Part shown: in pieces, positions 8,334-15,986 of the stretch | Position numbering within the stretch: position 1 is the first letter of the stretch | Layout of the letters: each line of letters starts with the position of its first letter | DNA from: Gammaproteobacteria bacterium | GTDB lineage: Bacteria; Pseudomonadota; Gammaproteobacteria; Arenicellales; Poriferihabitantaceae | Reading direction: 5' to 3' | Length of the DNA: 46,546 bases | NCBI GenBank assembly: GCA_030590945.1 | Contig: JAUVBY010000006.1 | Span: 1-46,546, forward strand | The notes under the pieces: model-generated | Seen by the model: the letters and a program-made list of their open reading frames with translations, nothing else | Database searches by the model: none | Told to the model about the DNA's origin: nothing | Made by a program: the position numbers and the translations under genes

Positions 8334-9572
8334 ATGACAAAACGACGCGTAGTAGTGACCGGGCTTGGAGCCGTCACCCCTGTTGGCCTGGATGTTGCAT
8401 CCAGTTGGGCCGCGCTGATGGCGGGCACATCCGGTATCGATACCATCACTAAATTTGACCCTGAAGGCTTTCCGTGCAGCGTCGCAGGCGAGGTAACGGA
8501 TTTCTCACCTGAGAATATTATTGCACCCAAAGAACTCAAAAAGATGGATCGATTCATCCAGATGGGGTTGGTGGCCGGTATTGAAGCGATTGAGGATTCA
8601 GGCCTGGAGGTGACTGAGCAAAATGCCGAGCACATAGGCGTGTATGTCGGTGCGGGCATTGGTGGTGTGGAATCGATCGAAAAAACCACAACCACATTCA
8701 ACGAAAAAGGCCCGAGAAGGGTTTCGCCATTTTATATTCCCATGGCGATCATCAATATGATTTCGGGCAATCTGTCGATTCAATACGGCATGAAAGGGCC
8801 GAATCTATCCATGGTTACGGCCTGCTCTACCGGTACGCACGCGATTGGCGAAGCGGGTCGTTTGATCGAATACGGTGATGCCGATGTGATGATTGCCGGT
8901 GGCGCTGAAGCGTCTATTACTCAAACAGCCATAGCAGGTTTTGGTGCTGCGCGCGCGTTGAGCAGGCGTGGCGATGCGCCTGCCGAGGCAAGTTGCCCCT
9001 GGGATACGCGTCGCGATGGTTTCGTGATGGGCGAAGGCGCGGGCGTGGTGGTGCTGGAAGAATACGAGCATGCCAAAGCACGGGGCGCAAAAATATATGC
9101 TGAGTTGGTGGGTTTTGGTATGAGTGGTGATGCTTATCACATGACCAGTCCGTCGCCTGAGGGCGAGGGCGCCGCGCGCTGTATGCTCAATGCAATGCGT
9201 CATGCGGGGCTAAATGTGGACGATGTCGATTACCTCAATGCTCACGGAACCTCGACACCTCAGGGCGATATCGCTGAGACTAAGGCCGTAAAACGAGCAT
9301 TTGGTGAGCATGCGAAACAGCTTAAAATATCGTCGATTAAATCGATGATCGGCCATTTGCTGGGCGCTGCGGGTGGGGTTGAAGCAGTTTCAACTATTCT
9401 ATCTATCTATAATCAGAAGATACCGCCGACGATTAACCTTGTAAATCCGGATCCTGAATGCGATCTGGATTATGTTCCACTAACGGGAATTGATCATTCG
9501 ATTAATGCAGCCCTGTCCAATTCATTTGGCTTTGGTGGTACCAACGGTACGCTGGCATTCAAGAAAATATAG
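8334..9572 (+). CDS. fabF: 3-oxoacyl-[acyl-carrier-protein] synthase II
   Basis: Condensing enzyme that elongates acyl-ACP with malonyl-ACP. The 412-residue thiolase-fold protein has the KAS II catalytic triad at C164 (VTACSTGTHAI), H304 (NAHGTSTPQGD) and H341 (IGHLLGAAGG), one residue from the E. coli numbering. The N-terminal RRVVVTGLGAVTPVG and the C-terminal NSFGFGGTNGTL are family hallmarks. It follows acpP and precedes mltG by 10 bp. pabC, often found between fabF and mltG, is absent. Confidence 0.97.
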   Translation: MTKRRVVVTGLGAVTPVGLDVASSWAALMAGTSGIDTITKFDPEGFPCSVAGEVTDFSPENIIAPKELKKMDRFIQMGLVAGIEAIEDSGLEVTEQNAEHIGVYVGAGIGGVESIEKTTTTFNEKGPRRVSPFYIPMAIINMISGNLSIQYGMKGPNLSMVTACSTGTHAIGEAGRLIEYGDADVMIAGGAEASITQTAIAGFGAARALSRRGDAPAEASCPWDTRRDGFVMGEGAGVVVLEEYEHAKARGAKIYAELVGFGMSGDAYHMTSPSPEGEGAARCMLNAMRHAGLNVDDVDYLNAHGTSTPQGDIAETKAVKRAFGEHAKQLKISSIKSMIGHLLGAAGGVEAVSTILSIYNQKIPPTINLVNPDPECDLDYVPLTGIDHSINAALSNSFGFGGTNGTLAFKKI

Positions 9573-9582
9573 AGCTCCTTTT

Positions 9583-10689
9583 ATGTCTGATTCAGATGGG
9601 GAGCAGGGCAGGATAAGCGATAATAATACGTCGACGTCTTCACCGGAAAAACGTTCCGGACCGTTAAAACGTGTGTTGCTGGCGGCATTGCTTGTGAGCC
9701 TGCTAGGCGGTGGTGCCGTAGCTCTGGCTCTGAACTGGCTGGATCAAAGCCTGAACCGGGCTCGGGATTTTTCCGTGCAGACTTTTAGTATCAATAAAGG
9801 CGATACGCTTAAGGGCTTTACCGCCCAGCTCCAGCAGGCTGGCATTATTAGCGAGCCTTATTCTTTTGCCTTGTATGCGCGATATAAAGGATTGGCGGGG
9901 AAGCTGCATACCGGCCAGTATCGCTTTGAGGATGGTTTGAACCTGATTGAAATTCTGGATGCAATAACCAGCGGGAAGTATCGGCTTAGCTATTCATTTA
10001 CCTTTGTACAGGGCAGTACATTCAAACAATTGCTTGATTCATTGTCCAAAGCAGACAAAGTGAAACATACACTGGGCGGTAGAACCCATTCTGAAGTGCT
10101 GGCATTGTTCGATTCCTCTTCGCGGTATACGCACCCGGAAGGGCTATTTTTCCCGGAAACCTATGCCTTTGATGCGGGAGCCAGTGATCAGGAAATTATG
10201 CAGCGCGCGTACCAGACCATGCAAAAGACGCTTCAGAAATTATGGGCTGAGCGTGCGCCGGATCTGGAAATTGAATCCGCTTACGAAGCACTGATACTGG
10301 CCTCTATCATTGAAAAAGAAACCGGTCTGGAAAGCGAGCGCAAGGAAATTTCAGGCGTATTTATGAATCGCCTGAAAAAAGGAATGAAATTACAAACCGA
10401 TCCGACGGTGATATACGGTGTGGGGGATGCTTATGACGGTAATATTACGCGTAAACACCTGACTACCGATACCCCATATAATACGTATACACGGCACGGC
10501 TTGCCGCCTACACCGATAAGCATGCCCGGCTACGCTGCGATTGAAGCGGCGCTTCACCCACAAAAAACTGAGGCCATTTTTTTCGTTGCGCGAGGAGATG
10601 GCAGCGGCGGACATACGTTTTCGAAAACGTTGTCAGAGCACAATAAGGCGGTAAAACAATACTTAAAGAATAGAAGGAAATCGGGATAG
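9583..10689 (+). CDS. mltG: Endolytic murein transglycosylase MltG (YceG-like)
   Basis: Inner-membrane lytic transglycosylase that cleaves nascent peptidoglycan strands and sets glycan length. The 368 residues comprise a cytoplasmic Ser/Lys-rich N-terminus, one membrane segment at about 29-51, a LysM-like region (SINKGDTLKGFTAQLQQAGI) and the catalytic YceG domain with ASIIEKETG (catalytic Glu about E244), FMNRLKKGMKLQTDPTVIYG and the final THxFSKTLSEHNKAV. I chose ATG 9583 because the longer frame overlaps fabF by about 80 bp and its extra residues are not family-like. The start lies 10 bp after fabF, implying co-transcription. Confidence 0.95.
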   Translation: MSDSDGEQGRISDNNTSTSSPEKRSGPLKRVLLAALLVSLLGGGAVALALNWLDQSLNRARDFSVQTFSINKGDTLKGFTAQLQQAGIISEPYSFALYARYKGLAGKLHTGQYRFEDGLNLIEILDAITSGKYRLSYSFTFVQGSTFKQLLDSLSKADKVKHTLGGRTHSEVLALFDSSSRYTHPEGLFFPETYAFDAGASDQEIMQRAYQTMQKTLQKLWAERAPDLEIESAYEALILASIIEKETGLESERKEISGVFMNRLKKGMKLQTDPTVIYGVGDAYDGNITRKHLTTDTPYNTYTRHGLPPTPISMPGYAAIEAALHPQKTEAIFFVARGDGSGGHTFSKTLSEHNKAVKQYLKNRRKSG

Positions 10690-10731
10690 GGGCGCCTCAT
10701 TCAGTGGTTGCCTATTCCGGAAATCAAGAGG

Positions 10732-10782
10732 GCACAGAGAAAAGAAAGTTCATTTTTTCCGTGCGTTCTGTAGCCTCTGTGC
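10732..10782. repeat. Inverted repeat GCACAGAG / CTCTGTGC between mltG and tmk
   Basis: Arms at 10732-10739 and 10775-10782 are perfectly complementary around a 35-nt loop. No T-tract follows, so it does not look like an intrinsic terminator. The CTCTGTGC-type wording resembles short dispersed intergenic repeats seen in many environmental genomes, but a single copy cannot prove that. Confidence 0.45.
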
Positions 10783-10834
10783 TTAAATACAATGTTTGAA
10801 GCTGCACTAAACTTAGCGAAAATCCAGAAATAAA

Positions 10835-11473
10835 ATGTCGGGTAAATTTATCAGTATCGAAGGGGGCGATGGCGCCGGGAAATCTACCCAGCTGCAAGTC
10901 ATCGGCGATACCCTGCGCAGCAACAATATTGAGTTTATACAAACTCGCGAACCGGGCGGGACGCCTGTCGGTGAGGTGTTGCGGGATTTGTTGCTCAATC
11001 AAACCGAATATGCGCTTTCGGATGATACTGAGTTATTGCTCATGTTCGCTGCACGGGCTCAGCACGTAAGTTCGGTTATTAAGCCCGCACTCAAACAGGG
11101 AAAATGGGTGATCAGTGATCGTTTTAGTGATGCCAGTTTCGCTTATCAGGGTGCGCGCGACATAGATTTATCGCGTATTCAAAGCCTGGCTGATTGGGTA
11201 TTGCAGGGTTTTGAGCCCCATTTAACATTGTTTTTTGATTTGCCGCTGGAGCAGGGTTTGAAGCGTGTGGATAACCGCGGCCCGACAGACCGGTTTGAGA
11301 ATGAATCGATTGTATATAAGACCCGGGTCCAGGAAATTTATCGGGACCGCGCACGGGCAGAACCCGGGCGCATATCTGCAATTGACGCATCTCTGGATAT
11401 TGAAGGCGTCTCGGCCCAGGTGCGCGAACGCATACAGGTTTATATAGATAGTTGCGAGGTATCACAGCCATGA
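10835..11473 (+). CDS. tmk: Thymidylate kinase
   Basis: Phosphorylates dTMP to dTDP with ATP for dTTP synthesis. The 212-aa product has the P-loop EGGDGAGKST (9-18), a TREPGGTPVGEVLR substrate motif, the DR motif in WVISDRFSDASFAYQG, and an Arg-containing lid region (RVDNRGPTDRFE). The start ATG 10835 directly precedes the conserved GKFISIEGGDGAGKS. Its stop overlaps the holB start by 4 bp (ATGA), indicating translational coupling. Confidence 0.96.
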   Translation: MSGKFISIEGGDGAGKSTQLQVIGDTLRSNNIEFIQTREPGGTPVGEVLRDLLLNQTEYALSDDTELLLMFAARAQHVSSVIKPALKQGKWVISDRFSDASFAYQGARDIDLSRIQSLADWVLQGFEPHLTLFFDLPLEQGLKRVDNRGPTDRFENESIVYKTRVQEIYRDRARAEPGRISAIDASLDIEGVSAQVRERIQVYIDSCEVSQP

Positions 11474-12540
11474 ATTACGATTGGCTTGCTTCTGCTCGCG
11501 ATCAGTTTGTGCGCCTGAGCGCACAGTTACCGCATGCGATACTCATTCAGAGTGCGCTGGGTATGGGCAAGCATAAGCTGGCGACGGAAATGGTGTCAAG
11601 CCTGTTGTGTGAAGCGCCAGTGAAGCATGAGCAGTCGCTTCAAGCGTGTGGCGAGTGCAGGAATTGCACTATGTTTGATTCCGGGAATCATCCGGATTTT
11701 CACTATATCAGCAGCGAACGTTATGTTGAGTCCAACGATTCGGTCCTGGCTCACTACGCTGAGCGATATCTTGAAGCACCGGAAAAACGTGGAAAACGTA
11801 AACCCCGAAAAATTATATCAGTCGATCAAATCCGTACCTTGATCGATAATTTCGGGCTTTCAAATCACAGTGCAGACCGCAAAATCGCGCTGATCATGCC
11901 TGCTGATACAATGAATATAAACGCGTCGAATGCCTTGCTAAAATTGCTGGAAGAACCGAATCCTGATAGCGTGATCATATTGGTATGCAATGATCTCAGT
12001 CGATTGCCCATGACCATACGAAGTCGCTGTATCGGGCTAAATGTGGACCCACCTTTATTGGAGCAAGCGGTAGCCTGGCTGACTTCACAAGGTGTGAGCG
12101 ATGACAAGGCTTACAAGGCTCTGGCAATCTGCGGTGGTGCACCCTTACTCGCACTGGATTATATACGCGCCGACGAGGTAAATGATTTTGAAGCGGTATT
12201 AGAGGCTCTGCTTGCAATGCAGGGTGGAGGTGTCGGGCCGGTTGAAACGCGTGAGGTTTTACTCAAATTACAGCCTCCGGCGGTTTTACTGAACTGGTTA
12301 CAACTGGTGATCAACTGGCTGATTGCTAACTTACAAATGCAGGCGCATTCAGGCCCTGCACCCTGGAAGGCCTATACTCGCGTATTTTCAAAGTTATCCC
12401 GTCAGTCCGATGTGTCAAAGCGGGCTGCGTTGTTTCGCTTATATGATGAATTGCTGTCGATCAAAAAACAGGATACTGATATTGTAAATCCAGGTTTGCT
12501 GCTGGATAAATGGTTGATTTCCTACTCAAGGTTGCTATAA
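11470..12540 (+). CDS. holB: DNA polymerase III subunit delta'
   Basis: Clamp-loader subunit that, with DnaX and HolA, loads the beta clamp. The 356-aa AAA+ protein begins MNYDWLASARDQF. It has the degenerate nucleotide site SALGMGKHKLA, typical of delta', and a zinc module of C47, C60, C63 and C66 (CGECRNC). Sensor and linker motifs NASNALLKLLEEP and TIRSRC are present. An apparent insertion (RYLEAPEKRGKRKPRK) precedes the KIISVDQIR segment. I chose ATG 11470 because it overlaps the tmk stop as ATGA; the upstream in-frame ATG at 11452 is less likely. Confidence 0.95.
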   Translation: MNYDWLASARDQFVRLSAQLPHAILIQSALGMGKHKLATEMVSSLLCEAPVKHEQSLQACGECRNCTMFDSGNHPDFHYISSERYVESNDSVLAHYAERYLEAPEKRGKRKPRKIISVDQIRTLIDNFGLSNHSADRKIALIMPADTMNINASNALLKLLEEPNPDSVIILVCNDLSRLPMTIRSRCIGLNVDPPLLEQAVAWLTSQGVSDDKAYKALAICGGAPLLALDYIRADEVNDFEAVLEALLAMQGGGVGPVETREVLLKLQPPAVLLNWLQLVINWLIANLQMQAHSGPAPWKAYTRVFSKLSRQSDVSKRAALFRLYDELLSIKKQDTDIVNPGLLLDKWLISYSRLL

Positions 12541-12598
12541 CCGAATTGTTATATCGGTTACACTCGTTTGCACGTTCAAACCAACTTTAAACTGAATT

Positions 12599-12961
12599 AT
12601 GCCCGCTCTCGACTCTCCCAGTAACAGTAGACTGCCGATTGTTCCGCTTCGCTTCAAAAGCGCGAATCAATTGTATAAGTCGTTTATGCCCTGGCTAAAA
12701 AATGGTGGCCTGTTTGTTCCCACCAGTAAACGATTTGAAATGGGGCAGGAAGTGCTACTGATGGTGATTTTGCCGGGGATGGTGGATAAGTTACCCGCGG
12801 CGGGGGTGGTTGCCTGGGCGTGCCCGAAAGATGTAACCGGCCACAATAAACCAGGCGTAGGGATCGAATTTACGGATCAGGAAGGCGTCGCGCTGCGCTT
12901 GCGTATTGAGAGTATGCTGGTAGAACAGCTCAAAGCGAAAGAGCCGACCTATACCCTGTAA
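12599..12961 (+). CDS. pilZ: Type IV pilus-type PilZ protein
   Basis: A 120-aa single-domain PilZ protein. It has FMPWLKNGGLFVPTSKRFEMG followed by the AAGVVAWACPK strand and PGVGIEFTD, close in layout to the Pseudomonas aeruginosa PilZ required for type IV pilus assembly. The canonical c-di-GMP RxxxR and D/NxSxxG motifs are not present in normal form, as in that founding PilZ, which does not bind c-di-GMP. The order tmk-holB-pilZ-tatD is also as in Pseudomonas. No other pilus genes lie in the window. Confidence 0.88.
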   Translation: MPALDSPSNSRLPIVPLRFKSANQLYKSFMPWLKNGGLFVPTSKRFEMGQEVLLMVILPGMVDKLPAAGVVAWACPKDVTGHNKPGVGIEFTDQEGVALRLRIESMLVEQLKAKEPTYTL

Positions 12962-12992
12962 CGTACTAGTATCACGAGATGTGTCCTGAAAA

Positions 12993-13769
12993 ATGATAAG
13001 CCTGGTTGATTCACACTGCCATCTGAACTTTGAACCAATGGGCGATGACTTGCCTGCCGTACTGGAGCGTGCCAGGGCGGCTAATGTTGACTATATGTTG
13101 TGTATTTCGGTTAACCTTGAAGATTATCCCGAGGTATTGGCGATTGCGCAGGCGCACGAAAATATATTTGCGTCGGTCGGAGTTCATCCTTGCTATCAGG
13201 ATGCAAAAGAACCGACGGTCGAAGAACTGGTGAGCCTCGCGCAGGATAAAAAGGTAGTCGCCATCGGGGAGACCGGCCTGGATTATTTTCGTGTGAACGG
13301 GGATATGGGCTGGCAACAGGATCGTTTTGTGCGCCATATTGAAGCGGGCATAGCAGCAGATAAGCCTTTGATCATTCATACGCGGGAAGCGGCTGACGAC
13401 ACCATGGCCCTGCTCAAAGCGCATCATGCGGATCGGTGTGGTGCGGTTATGCATTGCTTTGCTGAAGACTGGGACACAGCTAAAAAAGCACTGGATTTGG
13501 GGTTTTATATTTCCATGTCGGGTATTGTCACTTTTAATAGCGCAACAGGTCTCAAAGAAGTCGCCAAACAACTTCCTCTCGATCGTATACTGGTTGAAAC
13601 CGATGCTCCCTATCTAGCGCCGGTACCGATGCGAGGTCGCCCCAATCAACCTGCTTTTGTCGCGCACACAGCACAATATGTGGCTGATTTAAAGGGCATC
13701 AGCCTGGAGGCGCTGAGCCGACAAACCAGCGATAACTTTTTTGAGTTATTTGGCTCGGCGGTGAAATAG
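12993..13769 (+). CDS. ycfH: TatD-family metal-dependent hydrolase (YcfH-like)
   Basis: This 258-aa TIM-barrel hydrolase has the N-terminal metal motif DSHCHLNFEP, the Glu motif GETGLDYFR, the His motifs LIIHTREA and VMHCFAEDW, and the late VETDAPYLAPVPMRGRPNQP. These are the TatD signatures. Members are metal-dependent nucleases or D-aminoacyl-tRNA deacylase-like hydrolases; the physiological substrate of YcfH itself is unsettled. It lies 31 bp after pilZ and ends the fab-holB run. Confidence 0.94.
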   Translation: MISLVDSHCHLNFEPMGDDLPAVLERARAANVDYMLCISVNLEDYPEVLAIAQAHENIFASVGVHPCYQDAKEPTVEELVSLAQDKKVVAIGETGLDYFRVNGDMGWQQDRFVRHIEAGIAADKPLIIHTREAADDTMALLKAHHADRCGAVMHCFAEDWDTAKKALDLGFYISMSGIVTFNSATGLKEVAKQLPLDRILVETDAPYLAPVPMRGRPNQPAFVAHTAQYVADLKGISLEALSRQTSDNFFELFGSAVK

Positions 13770-13804
13770 ATACCGCCCCGGCAAGGTAGTATGATTAAAA
13801 CGAG

Positions 13805-14947
13805 ATGAGCAATTTTCTGGTTCTCAGTATCGGCCTGATTTTTGTATTTGCACTGGCCGGCAGTTATTTGCGGCACCGTCACCTGGATCGGGTGCTTCAG
13901 GATCTAATTGGCTTTCATGTCACTGTGCGTATGCAATCCAGGCAGATATGGGGTAATTTCAAATTGTATTCAAATGCGGTCGAACTTAAGTTCAGCCGGG
14001 TTTACACAAATCATAGAGGTACTGATTTAACGAGTTATATTGTATTCAAAGAGCAGATGAACGCTATCGATGCTGTATTCAGGTATCATGATGAATTGAC
14101 GCCACAAAACCAGCAGCGCAGGATCAAGCAAATAGAGGAAGCACGAAATCCGGGTTGGTATCGCCGCTTTAAACGAAGCCTGCGTAATTTTATGGTTGCC
14201 TTTAAAGAGGCCATTTCTGAATCAATAGGCATGATGGCCAGTCGTGTGCAACAGCAGGCGAGTTTGGCATTGTTAAAAAGTGCGGATGGAAAGCTTAAAA
14301 GCATGGGCAACAATATTCTCGATATGGCGGGAAATGCGGCGTATGATCCTGTATTAGAGCACTACATTTTTAGCCGCGTGGTTTTTGAAAACACAAATTC
14401 TGACGGTAACAAAACTGAATATTCAGGCATATTGGAGGAGTATTCTGCCGACTGGGTTTCCGTTCTTGATTGTTACCTGAATACACAAGACCAGCTTTCG
14501 CTGGTAGATGCAAATCGATTGATGATTCAGCGTAAGATGGATTTCGAGCTTTCGCTTGAACAAAATTCTGCGGGCGCTCATTACACACTCAAGATAGTCA
14601 ATACTGATACGCAGGATATAAGATTAAGGCGTATTACCGGGCCGGAGGGCTTTGAGCATAAAATCGAAAAAACTCTGGGCCGGGGGCAATCGCTGGATAT
14701 TAACATCCAGAATTTACCTATGGCGTGTCTGGCGAATGTAGATCAAACCCGGCTACCAGTATCTTTGCAACTCATTGCGCCGGAGCGTAGTGGAAACGAA
14801 CCACCTGGCACGGGTGATCAACAGTCAATTAAGCCGTATCCATCTTTACCGGAACTACAGCTGGATTTCCAAACCTGTCGCAGGGCTGATGTTTATTTGC
14901 CGCGTAACCGGGGTATATTGCGTCATGCTGCCGAATTGGTGGACTAG
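13805..14947 (+). CDS. Unrecognised membrane-anchored protein
   Basis: I do not recognise the family of this 380-aa protein. An N-terminal hydrophobic segment (about 4-21, FLVLSIGLIFVFALAG) is followed by RHRH, so it is probably anchored with the bulk on one side. Residues about 95-190 are rich in basic and heteropolar residues (QQRRIKQIEEARNPGWYRRF, FKEAISESIGMMASRVQQQA) and look helical. The second half looks beta-rich, with GILEEYSADWVSVLDCYLN and FELSLEQNSAGAHYTLKIVN, perhaps an adhesion-like or MSP-like domain. It ends with the short hydrophilic ILRHAAELVD. It starts 35 bp after the TatD gene and could be the last gene of that run. Codon use looks like its neighbours. Confidence 0.75.
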   Translation: MSNFLVLSIGLIFVFALAGSYLRHRHLDRVLQDLIGFHVTVRMQSRQIWGNFKLYSNAVELKFSRVYTNHRGTDLTSYIVFKEQMNAIDAVFRYHDELTPQNQQRRIKQIEEARNPGWYRRFKRSLRNFMVAFKEAISESIGMMASRVQQQASLALLKSADGKLKSMGNNILDMAGNAAYDPVLEHYIFSRVVFENTNSDGNKTEYSGILEEYSADWVSVLDCYLNTQDQLSLVDANRLMIQRKMDFELSLEQNSAGAHYTLKIVNTDTQDIRLRRITGPEGFEHKIEKTLGRGQSLDINIQNLPMACLANVDQTRLPVSLQLIAPERSGNEPPGTGDQQSIKPYPSLPELQLDFQTCRRADVYLPRNRGILRHAAELVD

Positions 14948-15272
14948 ACCGGTCTGATTGAAGTCTGGAAGATTAGAGGCAAAAACTATTTTGCAACGAA
15001 GCCTTCGGCTGTAGCGCCGTATTCGCCTTCCTGATAGTGCCCTTGCTATGTGTTGCACGGTAGTGGCCCTTGAAATCAGGTGATCTGAGCACAATATAGA
15101 ACCCGTATAGAAAATTTAAACGCTTGAACCGGTTACTTCGCAACATTCGCTTAGCAGTATCACCAGTTTATTCAGAAAATATCCGCATCAGGGAATAAAT
15201 TCACTGGAAATTTAGCCGCACGGGTGTAAGATTGTCTCATGTGTAACAGTAAATTGTTAGGAGTCAAAAATT
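14948..15272. other. 325-bp intergenic region upstream of the ErpA-like gene
   Basis: No supported gene. The region presumably holds the terminator of the preceding run and the promoter of the Fe-S carrier gene. A clear AGGAG (15259-15263) sits 9 nt before the ATG at 15273. A short minus-strand stretch near 14990-15040 would encode a protein-like peptide of about 18 codons ending EGFVAK, too short to name. Confidence 0.4.
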
Positions 15273-15629
15273 ATGTATAGTTCAGAGTTAACACAAGCGC
15301 AAATTGCCGTTACCGATAACGCAAAAGTAAAGGTTGTTGCGCTCCTCGAAGAAGCCGGAAACCAGGTAGAAGCAGTGCGCGTTTACGTATATGGTGGTGG
15401 TTGTTCAGGCATGAAATACGGCATGACTTTCGCCGAGCAAAAAGAGCCTGGTGATGCCCTGATGGAAGATGGGGATGTAAAAATTGTGGTTGATCCCGTG
15501 GCGCTGGGATTTCTTAAGGGTGCTGAAATCGACTATGCGGATGATGGCGTTAATTCAAGCTTTGTCTTTAATAACGTGTTTCAGTCCGTGGGTGGTAGTG
15601 GTGCATGTGGCGGGTGCGGTTCGGCGTAG
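15273..15629 (+). CDS. erpA: A-type Fe-S cluster carrier (ErpA/IscA family)
   Basis: A 118-aa HesB/IscA-fold carrier that accepts Fe-S clusters from a scaffold and delivers them to apo-proteins. It has the ErpA-like VYVYGGGCSGMKYGMTF with cysteine C44, then VVDPVALGFLKGAEIDY. The C-terminus has C112 and C115 as CGGC rather than the usual C-x-C spacing, followed only by GSA. A good AGGAG precedes the ATG. It is a single gene ahead of clpS with no isc or suf genes nearby, as is usual for erpA. ErpA is the best guess; another A-type carrier is possible. Confidence 0.82.
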   Translation: MYSSELTQAQIAVTDNAKVKVVALLEEAGNQVEAVRVYVYGGGCSGMKYGMTFAEQKEPGDALMEDGDVKIVVDPVALGFLKGAEIDYADDGVNSSFVFNNVFQSVGGSGACGGCGSA

Positions 15630-15652
15630 GCTGACTGATCCGGAGAACTTTT

Positions 15653-15979
15653 ATGAGCGATAAAGATCAAAATAAAAGAGGCGGTGGCGTAGGCCTGGTA
15701 GTTGAGGCGGCCCGGCCCAGGCTGAAAAAACCGCCTATGTATAAAGTGCTTATGCTAAACGACGATTACACGCCTATGGAATTTGTGATTTTGATCCTGG
15801 AGGATTTGTTTCGAATGGGCCATGAAAAAGCGGTTCAGGTAATGCTGAACGTGCACCAGAAAGGTAAAGGCGTTTGTGGCGTATTTCCTCATGAAGTCGC
15901 GCAGACCAAAGTGGCGCAGGTGCTGGATCTGGCCCGGCAAAACGAACACCCTTTGCAGTGTTCAATGGAAGAGGCATAG
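15653..15979 (+). CDS. clpS: ATP-dependent Clp protease adaptor ClpS
   Basis: N-recognin that binds N-degron substrates and hands them to ClpA. The 108-aa product has a flexible charged N-terminus and then the core [20 protein letters not shown], in which the Asn-Asp of LNDDYTPM forms the N-degron pocket. [19 protein letters not shown] follows, and [11 protein letters not shown] ends the core. It lies 7 bp upstream of clpA, the standard clpS-clpA pair. Confidence 0.97.
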   Translation: MSDKDQNKRGGGVGLVVEAARPRLKKPPMYKVLMLNDDYTPMEFVILILEDLFRMGHEKAVQVMLNVHQKGKGVCGVFPHEVAQTKVAQVLDLARQNEHPLQCSMEEA

Positions 15980-15986
15980 TTGACTG

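Noticed and set aside
12539-12560. AACCGA/TCGGTT hairpin after holB
   Set aside because: No T-tract and a short A/T-rich loop; not convincing as a terminator, and pilZ follows closely.
14990-15050. Minus-strand peptide-like stretch ending GEYGATAEGFVAK
   Set aside because: It looks protein-like but is only about 18 codons between stops; too short to call a gene remnant.
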